Below are positions 55,482 to 64,000 of a stretch of 64,000 nucleotides of DNA, in pieces. The notes beneath the pieces were generated by a model. It was not told the origin of the DNA, did no database searches, and saw nothing but the letters and a program-made list of their open reading frames with translations. Origin of the DNA: Pirellulaceae bacterium (lineage in GTDB: Bacteria; Planctomycetota; Planctomycetia; Pirellulales; Pirellulaceae). Every line of letters starts with the position of its first letter. Position 1 is the first letter of the stretch. The translations under genes were made by a program, and so were the position numbers. The stretch covers positions 213,621 to 277,620 of the forward strand of contig JAHBXS010000002.1 in assembly GCA_019636375.1 (NCBI GenBank), written 5' to 3'.

Positions 55482-56111
55482 TCAGCAGTTGGGGCTGCGA
55501 TTCTGACTTAGCCGCTCCAAATACGCTCTGTATTGGTCAGGGGAATTAACCGGCGTCAGACTTAACAGCTCGGAATCGAAAATCCGCAACTCTTCCTCAT
55601 CGACAAATCGCGCGCGAAACTGCTGCGGCAAATCGGACACACGACGCCAGCCCTCGTCAACCAAGCCCCTAACCCGGGGTGCCAACGAACTACGGTAGAC
55701 GGCAGTCAAAGGAAATACTTGCTCCCCCACTCGAGGAATGACCACATCAAACTCAGGCTCAGAACATGCAATTCTGCTCAATTCAGTAACGAGCGAATGG
55801 GAGATAAATGGAGCGTCTACCGCCGACACCCACGCCCATTCCGCTCGCTCAGCCACCCAATTCAGCCCTACTGCAATACCTTCCAACGGTCCGCGATCAG
55901 AAACCTGGTCGGTGAGCCAAACTCCGGCCCCGAACCCATTGGGTTTGGAAGCCCCCTTGGCTCCTACTGCACACCAGTACCGAAATCGGTCAAACTGCTG
56001 ACAACAGTGCTGTAAAAAAGTTCTCCCATCCAGCAAGAGGCCAGACTTGTCTTGCCCCATACGAGTGCTGCGACCGCCACACAGCAGCACCCCTGCAATG
56101 ACAGACTCCAT
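55482..56111 (-). CDS. mobA: Molybdenum cofactor guanylyltransferase-like protein
   Basis: 209 residues from ATG 56111, which has GGGAGAG 6 bp upstream; the in-frame TTG at 56123 is not needed. The nucleotidyltransferase signature AGVLLCGGRSTRMGQDKSGL is at the N-terminus. The metal-binding Asp lies in WVSAVDAPFIS, and PRVGEQVFPLTAVYR follows. MobA links GMP to molybdopterin, forming the guanine dinucleotide cofactor used by DMSO reductase-type enzymes. The relative MocA would transfer CMP, and the motif alone does not exclude it. No other moa/mob gene is near. It follows the sigma factor gene by 21 bp, probably co-transcribed. Confidence 0.87.
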   Translation of the reverse strand: MESVIAGVLLCGGRSTRMGQDKSGLLLDGRTFLQHCCQQFDRFRYWCAVGAKGASKPNGFGAGVWLTDQVSDRGPLEGIAVGLNWVAERAEWAWVSAVDAPFISHSLVTELSRIACSEPEFDVVIPRVGEQVFPLTAVYRSSLAPRVRGLVDEGWRRVSDLPQQFRARFVDEEELRIFDSELLSLTPVNSPDQYRAYLERLSQNRSPNC

Positions 56112-56132
56112 CGGCTCTCCCAAAGGGCGGTT

Positions 56133-57824
56133 TTAGAGTTCTTGCTCGATCAGCGATTCTGGCAGTTCAATATTTTCTTCACGGGCAGCGGCTCGCAATT
56201 TGCTCAATGCCCGAGCTTCGATCTGCCGAACTCGTTCCTTGGTCACGCCCATTTCCTCGCCGACTTCCTTCAAAGTCAACGGTTCATGCGAATGATCCAA
56301 ACCGAATCGGCTAATAATGATTTGCTGCTCACGACTATCGAGTCGTTGCAAAATCCGGCCAATTTGCTGCTCTCGCAACTGTTGCGCTGCTTCTTGAGCC
56401 ATGTGATCCGACCGCTCGTCGGCACGGGCCAAGAATACTTCTTCACTGGTCGGGCGGAAACGATCACGTTGACGAAACTCATCCGGGATTGTCCGCGCGA
56501 AGTTCTTCATAATGGCCCAACTGGCGTACGTGCTGAACTTATTGCCACGAGTGTAATCAAACTTCTCTGCCGCCTTAATCAACGACATATTACCGTCGCT
56601 GATCAGTTGGAAGAAATCGTCGCTGGCGTTCACATGCCGCTTGGCAATCGAAACCACCAACCGCAAGTTCGCTTGAACGATCCGGTTTTTGACTTTGATC
56701 GCTTCCTGGTACACTCGATCAACTTCATCCATGTCGGAAGTCCGAGGATTGGCGGCATCGATTTCTTGGCGTCGCTTGGCTGCCAAAAATTTCAGGAAGT
56801 TATACTTGCGGAACAAAAACTGCTCTTGCTCACGTGTCAGTAACGGCACTTCATAGAGGCTGGCCAAATAACGCGGCAAACCTTGAGGCGGTCGCGCCTT
56901 GCGAACGGCCCCTTCCGCAACGGGCATATCGGATTCCAATATCCGTTTAGCTGCATTGCGACGATGGAACTCTGGGCTGTCCATGTACTCCAACGGCAAT
57001 TCAAAAATAGCCTTGGCACGCATCTCGTTAACCACCCGATAAACGGTGGTTCGCGTTCGGCAGTATCGACTCGCAATCGCATCGGCAGATCGGCCTTGCC
57101 GAAATTCCTCGTAAATTCGCTCTTTGATCTCCAAATTGAGAGGACCAGATTGATCGGGGAAAATCGCCAGTTCTGGGTGTTTTTCGTCAAATTGTTTGAT
57201 CGTATAACGGACCGTCTCGGCGCTCCGCGACATGTGCTTGCCGATCCGACGAGCGACCTCGGCAGGGCATCCGCCAGCATTGGCAAGCCGCCGCGCGCGG
57301 TCAATGATTTCTTCCTTGTCCTCATCGGTCAATTGGCTAAAACGCTCGCCACGCTTAATTTTATCTTGATGGTTCTTCACGAAACGGTCGACGCTGCTGT
57401 GCAGAAAACCGACTCGCTTGCGTCCGCCATCAAACACAAACCGACGGCTCACCAGCCCTTGCTGCCTCCATCGCGAGATCGTTTTGGTCGAGACATTGAA
57501 CCGCTTACTCAACTCTTCGACGGTATGAACGGGTTGACCGACCATTTCAACGCTAACGTTTGCCGAGTCGGTAAGATCTTCAATCAACTGATGCAAGTCC
57601 TGAATCAAATCGGCCCCACGAATTGAAACAATTGGAGACTTCTCTGGACGATAGCCGGTCACGCGATAGCACACGAACTCGAAATTGTAATTCTTCGTTT
57701 CGTCAATATCGCGAACGAGACGCTCGGCGCGGTCGGCCTGCTCAATTCGTTTTTCACGGGGTGTAAAACGAACTTGCTGGTCACGCAATTCTCGAATTAA
57801 ATCACAATGGTATCGACTGTGCAT
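56133..57824 (-). CDS. Sigma-70 family sigma factor with HTH-rich N-terminal extension
   Basis: 563 residues. The C-terminal part is a group 2/3-type sigma-70 factor. A region 1.2-like segment lies at 318-350 (LPRYLASLYEVPLLT). Region 2 is at about 380-450 (RLVVSIAKRHV, FFQLISDGNMSLIKAAEKFDYTRGNKFSTYA, then WAIMKNFARTIP). Region 4 is at about 490-548 (TLKEVGEEMGVTKERVRQIEARAL). The first 300 residues hold three HTH-like pieces: a MerR/excisionase-type motif at 100-150 (TVEELSKRFNVSTKTISRWR), a second around 187-212 (CPAEVARRIGKHMSRSAETV), and a third at 235-270 (RSADAIASRYCRTRTTVYRV). Normal sigma factors lack these. It probably binds DNA at additional sites or senses a partner. It leads a two-gene unit with mobA. 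Confidence 0.9.
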   Translation of the reverse strand: MHSRYHCDLIRELRDQQVRFTPREKRIEQADRAERLVRDIDETKNYNFEFVCYRVTGYRPEKSPIVSIRGADLIQDLHQLIEDLTDSANVSVEMVGQPVHTVEELSKRFNVSTKTISRWRQQGLVSRRFVFDGGRKRVGFLHSSVDRFVKNHQDKIKRGERFSQLTDEDKEEIIDRARRLANAGGCPAEVARRIGKHMSRSAETVRYTIKQFDEKHPELAIFPDQSGPLNLEIKERIYEEFRQGRSADAIASRYCRTRTTVYRVVNEMRAKAIFELPLEYMDSPEFHRRNAAKRILESDMPVAEGAVRKARPPQGLPRYLASLYEVPLLTREQEQFLFRKYNFLKFLAAKRRQEIDAANPRTSDMDEVDRVYQEAIKVKNRIVQANLRLVVSIAKRHVNASDDFFQLISDGNMSLIKAAEKFDYTRGNKFSTYASWAIMKNFARTIPDEFRQRDRFRPTSEEVFLARADERSDHMAQEAAQQLREQQIGRILQRLDSREQQIIISRFGLDHSHEPLTLKEVGEEMGVTKERVRQIEARALSKLRAAAREENIELPESLIEQEL

Positions 57825-58490
57825 CTCAGGGCCTCATTTCTGCTTTCAGCTTCTCGCCTGCGTCCTTCCGCGTTCAGCAAAAAACAACTCCGTCACAGTT
57901 GGATTTCCATTCCCAACCTTAAACTGTTCCAACAATTCCTATTACTCTTACCACCGATATGCTGGTAAAGATTTTACGAAATTAAAAGCACTTCTGTTCA
58001 GCGCTTTAACAAGGTAAATCTAATCTGGGACCTGACGATTCTATGACAAATCCCTTGCGACTTCCCTCTTAAATCAATTCCACTCCTTCATCAAAAGCCC
58101 TTTGTCGCCCCGCCAAACCTAAGACGGTAACAGAGCCCTTGACTACTGCAAGCAGAAAGCTAATCCGTCCGTCAATTAAAAATGACCAAATGACATCATG
58201 CCTTCGCTTATCCTTTTAGTCTGCAAACTCCGCGCCAAGTTCACGTTTTCGACGATTTTCTTCAAAAAACCCTAAAATTCAAGCAAAACGAAAAAATCGG
58301 CAACAAATCCCCAAACCGCTGTTTTGGCTCAACCTGAGACAACTTGCATCAATTTGAGACAGTCAGAATTCCGATAATTCCCAAGACAGCGTTTTTGCAA
58401 ACTCCACATTTGCCTCAGAATTGACGGCCGTTTCCAACTGCCCTTTCTGTCAACATAGCTTATTTACCCAAATTTCCGGAACCTAAAATC
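57825..58490. other. Divergent intergenic region of 666 bp; no gene seen
   Basis: Holds the promoters of the sigma factor gene (minus) and the secreted protein gene (plus). No credible frame or known RNA is visible. The phrase TGAGACAA...TGAGACAG recurs at about 58335-58362. The length is unusual for this compact neighbourhood and allows for regulatory sites. Confidence 0.45.
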
Positions 58491-59864
58491 ATGACCGGCA
58501 GCAGCTTAAGGACCATTTCCTCCAAGTTTTTCCTCGTGGGCTTTTTCACAATCTCAACGTCCCTGTTTGCTGACCAAATCAAAATCAACGTCTCGCCCCA
58601 AGCTGGCACTATCGTGACCTGCCGAACTCAAATTGAGTTCGAGGGGGAAGTTATCGGATTGCCAGCCACGTCTGAAGAAACTGCTCCAACAATCGAGTTG
58701 CGTGTCCAAGCCCTCCATAATTTCGATCAAATTCACGTTGACCGCCAAAACGCTCTCAGGAAGTACGGAGATGCTCATGCACAAATCTCGCTCGATAAAC
58801 GAGAATCGAAATCGACACTGACCTCGTCGAACCAACAAATCATCGTTCGCCGCAGCAAACCTGGCTTCGGGCGCCCCATTCAGTACTTTGCGCTTGGTAG
58901 CAACCTAACTCAGACCGAATTGGAACTATTGCTGATCCCCTGCGACCTCCTCGCCGTAGCAGAAGTACTTCAAAAAGATTCCGCCAAAATCAGTGATCAA
59001 TGGGCACCCACCGACCAAGCGGCTCAAGCTCTATTTTCCCTCGATCACGTCAGTGAAAACAAACTGACCTTGTCACTCAAAGAGGTTTCCGCGCAAAAAG
59101 CCGCGAAATTGTTCATCACCGGCGAAGTTCGCGGCGAAGTCGATGGCTGTCAGACTAACATCCGGATTTCAGCCGTGGCCCTCGTCGATCTGAACAGTTC
59201 GACGCTCAAAGCCTTCCGCGCCAACATCGCTGAAAACCGCCAACCGTCCCAGCTCGCCCCCGGCTTTAATGGAACGGTAAAAGTCGACGTGACCTCGGCA
59301 ATCAAGGGGAACCGCGATTTGGACGATCAGGTCGCGCGACAAGTCTCCGCGAAAATCAATGAACAACAAAGCTCAAAATTGTTGTGGAACTCCGATAGCG
59401 AATTTGAATTGGTCTACGATCCTCAATGGCGATTGATTTTGTCCGACTCGGACGTCGTCCTCATGCGGTACGCCGACCAAGGCAACGTTTTGGCACAATG
59501 CAACATCATGAGCCTCCCCAAACGCCCAGAAAACTCACCACTTTCGCTCGAGGAATTCCAAGCCCAATTGACCAAAAACGTGATTGGGAATTCGCAAGCG
59601 AAAATCCAACACGCCGAATCGATCACAACAGCCAACGGCCTTACCGCAATGCAGGTCAACGTTGCCGGAATCCAAGACGAAATCCCTATCACTTGGCTGT
59701 ACTACCACCTATCCGACCCATCCGGGCGATGTGTGGCTCTGGTGTTCATCGCCGAGGATGCCGTGATCCCCGTCTTGAAAAACGCCGACTTGAAACTGGT
59801 CGAGTCGATCCGCTTCGTGAACAAAGAACGCAAGGCAGAGACCGGTCAGCCCGCACGACGTTAA
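58491..59864 (+). CDS. Secreted protein of unknown function, 457 residues
   Basis: ATG 58491; N-terminal signal peptide (FFLVGFFTISTSLFADQ). The mature protein has two parts. Residues about 30-300 alternate short strands with polar loops (VTCRTQIEFEGEVIGLP, KLFITGEVRGEVDGC). The C-terminal 150 residues (FELVYDPQWRLILSDSDVVLMRY to LVESIRFV) look like a PsbP/LpqN-like or DUF1795-type alpha/beta domain. No catalytic motif is evident. It is probably extracytoplasmic. Its last 4 bases overlap the end of the convergent membrane protein gene. I do not recognise a named family. Confidence 0.65.
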   Translation: MTGSSLRTISSKFFLVGFFTISTSLFADQIKINVSPQAGTIVTCRTQIEFEGEVIGLPATSEETAPTIELRVQALHNFDQIHVDRQNALRKYGDAHAQISLDKRESKSTLTSSNQQIIVRRSKPGFGRPIQYFALGSNLTQTELELLLIPCDLLAVAEVLQKDSAKISDQWAPTDQAAQALFSLDHVSENKLTLSLKEVSAQKAAKLFITGEVRGEVDGCQTNIRISAVALVDLNSSTLKAFRANIAENRQPSQLAPGFNGTVKVDVTSAIKGNRDLDDQVARQVSAKINEQQSSKLLWNSDSEFELVYDPQWRLILSDSDVVLMRYADQGNVLAQCNIMSLPKRPENSPLSLEEFQAQLTKNVIGNSQAKIQHAESITTANGLTAMQVNVAGIQDEIPITWLYYHLSDPSGRCVALVFIAEDAVIPVLKNADLKLVESIRFVNKERKAETGQPARR

Positions 59865-60724
59865 GCCTTAATTTCAACTGGCTCGCCAATCGGTTGTTCT
59901 GGCTCTTGATGCAAGCCAATGACGGCCAGTCCCATTAAACAAGCCAAAACCGACAGCAACAGAATGTTGCTCAACAAACAGATTCCGCAACAGGTCAAAA
60001 TGGCCAGCCAAGACGCCAACCGTTGCGGCATCGCCCACAAAAAGGCACAGCTAAACTCCGCGCAAATCACAAACCGCGTGTACCAACACGAAATCGCCAA
60101 TAACGACTCATCACTGAATTGTTCTCGCAACAAGTTGAAAACCCAAAAATCCCGGTTCGCGAAATAGATGTTGTAAAAAACCTCTCCCGACCAATATCCC
60201 GGTGTCAACTTCCCCATCGCGCCACCCAAAAAAACGGCCGATAGAATCAAGTGAGCGATAAAGGCCCCTTTTTCTAGCAGCGTTTGTTGGTCATCGCGAC
60301 CAATTCTGGACGTGAACCACAACGACCAAACCGCCGACCAAAAACAGGTTAAAAAGGTGACGTCGTTGTACGAATGCTGGTGAATACACTGCAAATACAA
60401 ACTCATCGCCAATAGCAAACTGCAATAAAACGCAGTTCGATGAGATGCCGAAAACAGGCTGACAAGGCAACTGATCACGGCCAGTGAATAGGCCCCGAGC
60501 GAAACATAACCACTGCTCAACCAGCCCGGAAAAAACTCATCCCTTAACGGATACTCGAAATAAATCGAAAAGGCCAGCACGAAGTAGCTGATTTTCCAAA
60601 GCAAGGACACCAGGATCGCCGCGATCACGATGCGGTTGAGGATCATCGGGGTCGACAATCGTTCACAGGACTTGGCAAAGGTAGGTTCCTCTCTGAGCCC
60701 ACCTCCCGCAACGGCAATGCTCAT
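59861..60724 (-). CDS. HTTM-like multi-pass membrane protein
   Basis: 287 residues; ATG 60724 begins 1 bp after the upstream stop, so translation is coupled. About seven membrane segments are visible (for example IVIAAILVSLLWKISYFVLAF, AYSLAVISCLVSLFSA, LLSNILLLSVLACLMGLAVIGL). Features such as LQCIHQHSYNDVTFLTCFWSAVWSLW and GKLTPGYWSGEVFYNIYF recall the HTTM (horizontally transferred transmembrane) family related to vitamin K-dependent gamma-carboxylase. The resemblance is of pattern, not certain. The substrate is unknown. The protein ends with a short acidic cytoplasmic tail. Its partner upstream is a small membrane protein. Confidence 0.6.
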   Translation of the reverse strand: MSIAVAGGGLREEPTFAKSCERLSTPMILNRIVIAAILVSLLWKISYFVLAFSIYFEYPLRDEFFPGWLSSGYVSLGAYSLAVISCLVSLFSASHRTAFYCSLLLAMSLYLQCIHQHSYNDVTFLTCFWSAVWSLWFTSRIGRDDQQTLLEKGAFIAHLILSAVFLGGAMGKLTPGYWSGEVFYNIYFANRDFWVFNLLREQFSDESLLAISCWYTRFVICAEFSCAFLWAMPQRLASWLAILTCCGICLLSNILLLSVLACLMGLAVIGLHQEPEQPIGEPVEIKA

Positions 60725-60725
60725 C

Positions 60726-61199
60726 CTAGTCCCCCCAAACCCGCCGAATTACGAGCGAATTGTCGGGCCCTTTTTCGACATGCCAACGAGTGGCCAATAC
60801 TTGATCCTGAAACCGGGACTCCAACAACACTTCGGCCTGATTCCGTTCGCGATAGAAACGATATCTGGCATCAAATGAAGTCAACATGCGGGTGGGAAAA
60901 TGATTGGTGGTCCCCGCCTCAACACACCGCATGCTGATCTCGTCGTCGCCGACTCGAATCGGTTCGTTAAGCCAGTAACGATTCTCCATGTTGTACATCG
61001 CAGGTACCACCTGCAGACCACACCAAGCTAAAAACGATGGAGACTGCAAATGAAACCTCATCAACGTCGCCTGTTGAATACTGCGGTTCACCGGCAACAA
61101 GACCAACCACACCGCAATGGCCAGAATTAATCCCAGAACCATCGCAGCCGACAAGTCATCGGTCCGCACAATACTTCTTAAAAATCGAACGAGTCTCAT
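60726..61199 (-). CDS. Small single-pass membrane protein, unknown function
   Basis: 157 residues with one strong membrane segment near the N-terminus (MVLGLILAIAVWLVLLPV). A mostly soluble domain follows with strands such as YRFYRERNQAEVLLESRFQ and LATRWHVEKG. The ribosome site TAGGTGA lies just before ATG 61199. It is immediately upstream of, and coupled to, the HTTM-like gene, so the two probably act together at the membrane. No family recognised. Confidence 0.65.
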   Translation of the reverse strand: MRLVRFLRSIVRTDDLSAAMVLGLILAIAVWLVLLPVNRSIQQATLMRFHLQSPSFLAWCGLQVVPAMYNMENRYWLNEPIRVGDDEISMRCVEAGTTNHFPTRMLTSFDARYRFYRERNQAEVLLESRFQDQVLATRWHVEKGPDNSLVIRRVWGD

Positions 61200-61204
61200 A
61201 TCAC

Positions 61205-61402
61205 CTAATATCGACGCTGGCGGCTAAGACGACTTCCCGCGAGTCCGCAAGGCCGCTTAATCGACTCAATCTCCGTTAACAACACGTCATCACCCGCAAA
61301 TTCCCCATAAACCAATCTCCACGACAGGATGTCGTTGCAGAATTTCGGTTCCTGAAGGAAAATGAATCTCACTCGTGTGTCCCCTTTTCCTACGATCTCC
61401 AT
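61205..61402 (-). CDS. Possible small protein, 65 residues
   Basis: A minus-strand frame from ATG 61402 ends 5 bp before the next gene, and its stop overlaps that gene's ribosome site. The sequence (MEIVGKGDTRVRFIFLQEPK) is polar without signal or membrane segment. Position and spacing favour a real first gene of the three-gene unit, but there is no family match and composition evidence is weak. Confidence 0.35.
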   Translation of the reverse strand: MEIVGKGDTRVRFIFLQEPKFCNDILSWRLVYGEFAGDDVLLTEIESIKRPCGLAGSRLSRQRRY

Positions 61403-61417
61403 AAACATTTCGTCAAC

Positions 61418-62350
61418 ATGCCCAAAGTCGCCGTGATCATGGCTTGCTATAACGCACGCCCCTACCTTCCCGATGCGATCGAATCGGTGCTGAATCAGAC
61501 CTATACCGATTTTGAGTTGGTGATTGTCGATGATGGTTCCAGCGATGGCTCAAAAGACTACGTCGAACAACTTGCTGCAAAAGACCGACGAATTCGCTTT
61601 GATTGTCAAGCGAATCAAGGACAAGCGGCAGCGGCGAATCGGGCTATTGCCATCTCGGAATCAGAGTACCTTGTTCGGATGGACGCCGACGACGTGACGA
61701 TGCCGGATCGTTTGGAAAAGCAGGTCGCCTTCATGGACGCTCACTACGAGGTCGGTTTGTCCGGCGGCCAAATGCGTCGCTTAGGAACTCGCAAGCGAGG
61801 GCTCGTCTCTAATTTGCCGCTTGACCATGACTCCATCGTTAGTGGCCTTCTAAAAAATCGCCATACAATGAGCAATGGCACCACAATCCTGCGCCGTAAA
61901 ATGTTTCAGCAGGTCGGAGGTTACTGGCAGCACACAATTTCCGAGGATTGGGATTTGTTTTTAAGAATTGCGGAAGTCTCTCGTTTGGCCAACCAAAGCG
62001 ATTGTTTTCTGGATTATCGCCTGCATACCCAAAGCGTCAACGGCAGACGGATCGTCGAAGCACAGTTGTATAACGAATACGCCGCCGCGCTGTACTTGCT
62101 CCGCCAAGCGGGAAAACCAGAAATTTCATTTGAGGAATTTTTACAAAACCACCGCAGCCAACATTGGCTACGAGGCCCGATCTTCAAACTCGACGCCTTG
62201 TCGATTGGTCAATATCGTGAGGCGGTGGCCGAAATCTATAGTGGACAACCCTTGAGGGGCTACTCGCGATTGGGACTTGCGATGCTGATGTCCCCCGCCC
62301 GAACGGCTCGCCGCGTGATCAATATCGTCTCCAAAAACAAAGATACTTGA
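61418..62350 (+). CDS. Glycosyltransferase family 2
   Basis: 310 residues with the GT-A fold. The nucleotide-binding start VAVIMACYNARPYLPDAIES, the Asp pair in LVIVDDGSSDGS, the metal-binding MDADD motif, and the acceptor-side SEDWDLFLRI (catalytic base region ED) are all present. It should transfer a sugar from a nucleotide donor, most likely in surface polysaccharide synthesis. No membrane segments are seen, so it acts at the cytoplasmic face. It diverges from the HTTM-like unit and stands alone, 169 bp before the purine phosphorylase gene. Confidence 0.9.
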   Translation: MPKVAVIMACYNARPYLPDAIESVLNQTYTDFELVIVDDGSSDGSKDYVEQLAAKDRRIRFDCQANQGQAAAANRAIAISESEYLVRMDADDVTMPDRLEKQVAFMDAHYEVGLSGGQMRRLGTRKRGLVSNLPLDHDSIVSGLLKNRHTMSNGTTILRRKMFQQVGGYWQHTISEDWDLFLRIAEVSRLANQSDCFLDYRLHTQSVNGRRIVEAQLYNEYAAALYLLRQAGKPEISFEEFLQNHRSQHWLRGPIFKLDALSIGQYREAVAEIYSGQPLRGYSRLGLAMLMSPARTARRVINIVSKNKDT

Positions 62351-62519
62351 CCCGCCTCGCATCCCTTTTCCCAACGGACGATTCTCAGCGCAAAAAATGC
62401 CGAGCGTCGTCGAGTCGGTCTCGTCCGCTTGAGAAGCAGTCCCCTTTTCTGTTAGGCTGAACAGCCTTGAAAAAGATTCACCAAACTACGATTGTCCGAT
62501 TTTAAATCAAGGAAACTTC

Positions 62520-63344
62520 ATGCAAGGCATCTACGAAAAAGTCCAAGAGACTGTCGCATTCATTCGCAAACAATGGGATCATACTCCAAAAGCAGGAATC
62601 ATTCTGGGGACGGGGCTCGGCCCCCTGGTCGAGCAAATTAAAGTCGATGTCGCTTTGGATTACGGCGACGTGCCGAACTTCGCCAAATCGACGGCCCTCA
62701 GCCATCGCGGACGCCTTGTTTGCGGCCATTTAAATGGGCTCCCTGTCCTGGCCATGGAGGGGCGGCAACACATGTATGAAGGCTACTCTCTCCAAGAAAT
62801 CACCCTCCCCGTCCGCGTCATGCGAGCGATGGGATCTGACTTGCTGGTCGTCTCGAACGCTTGCGGTGGCATGAACCCCTACTATCGGTGCGGCGACATC
62901 ATGCTGATCGACGATCACATCAATCTCATGGGGGACAACCCCTTGATTGGCATTAACGACGATCGCTTGGGGCCTCGATTTCCCGACATGAGTCAACCCT
63001 ACTGCCACAAACTGATCGACCGCGCCCTGAGTGTCGCTCGAGCCAACGACATTGTGGCTCACAAGGGGGTCTTTGTAGCGGTCGCTGGACCCAATCTCGA
63101 AACGCGAGCCGAATATCGCTTCTTGAGAACGATCGGGGCCGATGTGGTTGGCATGTCAACCGTCCCCGAAGTCGTCGTCGCCGTTCACGCGGGGATGCGA
63201 GTCGTCGGGTTTTCGATCATCACCGACATGTGCTTCCCCGACTCCCTGCAACCAGCCGACCCCCATGAGATCGTCAAAATTGCCAACGCTGCCGCGCCCA
63301 ACCTGACGAAACTGGTCATGGGAGTTCTGGAAGGCGAAAAGTAA
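62520..63344 (+). CDS. Purine nucleoside phosphorylase (trimeric type)
   Basis: 274 residues with AAGGAAAC upstream of ATG 62520. Family motifs are AGIILGTGLGPL (phosphate loop), ALSHRGRLVCG, MEGRQHMYEGYS, VSNACGGMNP, and GPNLETRAEYRFLRTIGADVVGMSTVPEVVVA, with Glu and Met contacting base and ribose. It cleaves purine nucleosides with phosphate to the free base and ribose 1-phosphate. In the base-recognition segment FSIITDMCFPD an Asp stands where classical 6-oxopurine-specific enzymes have Asn, so adenine-type substrates should be considered. A second paralog starts 10 bp downstream. With AMP nucleosidase at 29 kb it serves purine salvage. Confidence 0.93.
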   Translation: MQGIYEKVQETVAFIRKQWDHTPKAGIILGTGLGPLVEQIKVDVALDYGDVPNFAKSTALSHRGRLVCGHLNGLPVLAMEGRQHMYEGYSLQEITLPVRVMRAMGSDLLVVSNACGGMNPYYRCGDIMLIDDHINLMGDNPLIGINDDRLGPRFPDMSQPYCHKLIDRALSVARANDIVAHKGVFVAVAGPNLETRAEYRFLRTIGADVVGMSTVPEVVVAVHAGMRVVGFSIITDMCFPDSLQPADPHEIVKIANAAAPNLTKLVMGVLEGEK

Positions 63345-63354
63345 TCCCTCACGA

Positions 63355-64000
63355 ATGACCTATATGAACCCTGATCAGTCCAGCAGTGACGACCAACGTG
63401 TTGCGGCCAGTTCCGATTGGATCGCCGCACGCTGGAACAAAAAACCGCGAGTTGCTATCGTCTTGGGAACGGGGGCCGGTGACGTTGCCAAAGCCATTAG
63501 TGCTGAGCACGTTTTTCATTATCTTGAGATTCCAGAATTCCCGCTCAGCACCGCGATTGGCCATTCCGGGACACTCGTCTGCGGAACGTTAGCTGGGGTT
63601 CCCGTCGTGGCGATGAAGGGCCGGTTTCACCTTTACGAAGGCTACTCGGTTCAACGAGCAACTCACGGAATCCGCGTGATGCATCGACTGGGGGCTCGGA
63701 CCTTGATCGTCACCAATGCCGCCGGAGGAATTAACCCCCAATTTGTCAGCGGCGATGTGATGCTGATCTCCAGCCACCTCGACCTCATGTTCCGCCCAGC
63801 TCAACCACGGCAAGTTTGGAATTTCGAACGTGTCCCCTCTCGCCGCAGCGATCAGGCCTACGACCTTGAACTGATGGCAGAGGCCGAACGTTGTGCCCGC
63901 GAGGCTGATTTTCCGCTTTATCGCGGTGTTTATGCCGGGATGTTGGGGCCGCAATACGAAACACGAGCTGAATACCGGGCTTTGCGAAAGCTGGGAGGGG
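63355..64000 (+). CDS. Second purine nucleoside phosphorylase (cut by window end)
   Basis: The frame is open from ATG 63355 (or ATG 63364) to the end of the window, giving 215 codons. It is a paralog of the preceding gene: RVAIVLGTGAGDVAKAI, AIGHSGTLVCGTLAG, MKGRFHLYEGYS, VTNAAGGINPQF, GVYAGMLGPQYETRAEYRALRKLGG. Its phosphate and ribose regions are closer to the classical PNP pattern (NAAGGINP) than those of the first copy. The specificity-determining segment lies beyond the window. The 10-bp spacing makes co-transcription near certain. Two tandem copies suggest divided substrate ranges. Confidence 0.9.
   Translation, partial: MTYMNPDQSSSDDQRVAASSDWIAARWNKKPRVAIVLGTGAGDVAKAISAEHVFHYLEIPEFPLSTAIGHSGTLVCGTLAGVPVVAMKGRFHLYEGYSVQRATHGIRVMHRLGARTLIVTNAAGGINPQFVSGDVMLISSHLDLMFRPAQPRQVWNFERVPSRRSDQAYDLELMAEAERCAREADFPLYRGVYAGMLGPQYETRAEYRALRKLGG

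Overview
The window reads as a chromosomal segment of a planctomycete, probably in the Pirellulales/Planctomycetales range. Base composition is moderate by eye. The lineage call rests on several protein types: three DUF1559 proteins with a prepilin-like N-terminus (GFTLIE) and a C-terminal H-x9-DG motif, a large BBP7-like outer-membrane barrel, a DUF1573-like secreted protein, a GldG-like/DUF4340 pair, and a sigma-70 factor with a long helix-turn-helix-rich N-terminal extension. No prophage, plasmid, transposase or CRISPR array is visible.

Layout. 1-4.2 kb: the end of a GldG-like ABC auxiliary operon (GldG-like, DUF4340, AstB-like dihydrolase) closed by a strong intrinsic terminator. 4.5-7.6 kb: a candidate 29-codon membrane peptide, a site-2 protease, a sugar isomerase/epimerase-like TIM barrel and an enoyl-CoA hydratase. 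7.6-11.8 kb (minus): a secreted CocE/PepX-type hydrolase, a DUF971 protein and a PaaK-like CoA ligase. 12-17.8 kb (minus): three near-identical DUF1559 genes and a 57-residue lipoprotein gene. 18-24 kb (plus): an unknown protein, rpmI, rplT, pheS, a short-form pheT and a family 4 glycosyltransferase. 24-29 kb: the outer-membrane barrel and an AT-richer pair of secreted proteins, followed by an array of palindromic repeats. 29-37 kb: AMP nucleosidase, a NatAB-like ABC exporter, DsbD with a stand-alone DsbD-N-like protein, a P-II protein, a degenerate receiver and thioredoxin.

37-55.3 kb (minus) is the conserved gene-expression block. In transcription order it is tRNA-Thr(TGT), tRNA-Tyr, tRNA-Gly, tRNA-Thr(GGT), tuf, tRNA-Trp, secE, nusG, rplK, rplA, rplJ, rplL, rpoB, rpoC, rpsL, rpsG, fusA. 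Upstream lie mobA and the extended sigma factor. 58.5-64 kb holds a secreted unknown protein, an HTTM-like membrane gene pair, a family 2 glycosyltransferase and two tandem purine nucleoside phosphorylase genes, the second cut by the window edge.

The most unusual features are in the core machinery. RpoC carries a C-terminal linker plus a helix-hairpin-helix domain. The sigma factor has about 300 extra N-terminal residues holding three HTH-like segments. NusG has a long acidic N-terminus. PheT lacks the usual N-terminal tRNA-binding (OB-fold) insertion. Other points are the mosaic DUF1559 triplet and several distinct families of short palindromic intergenic elements. No clearly new multi-gene system is evident. 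The best leads are the domain fusions, the DUF1559/lipoprotein cluster and the roughly 100-bp repeat present at 7.5 and 18.0 kb.
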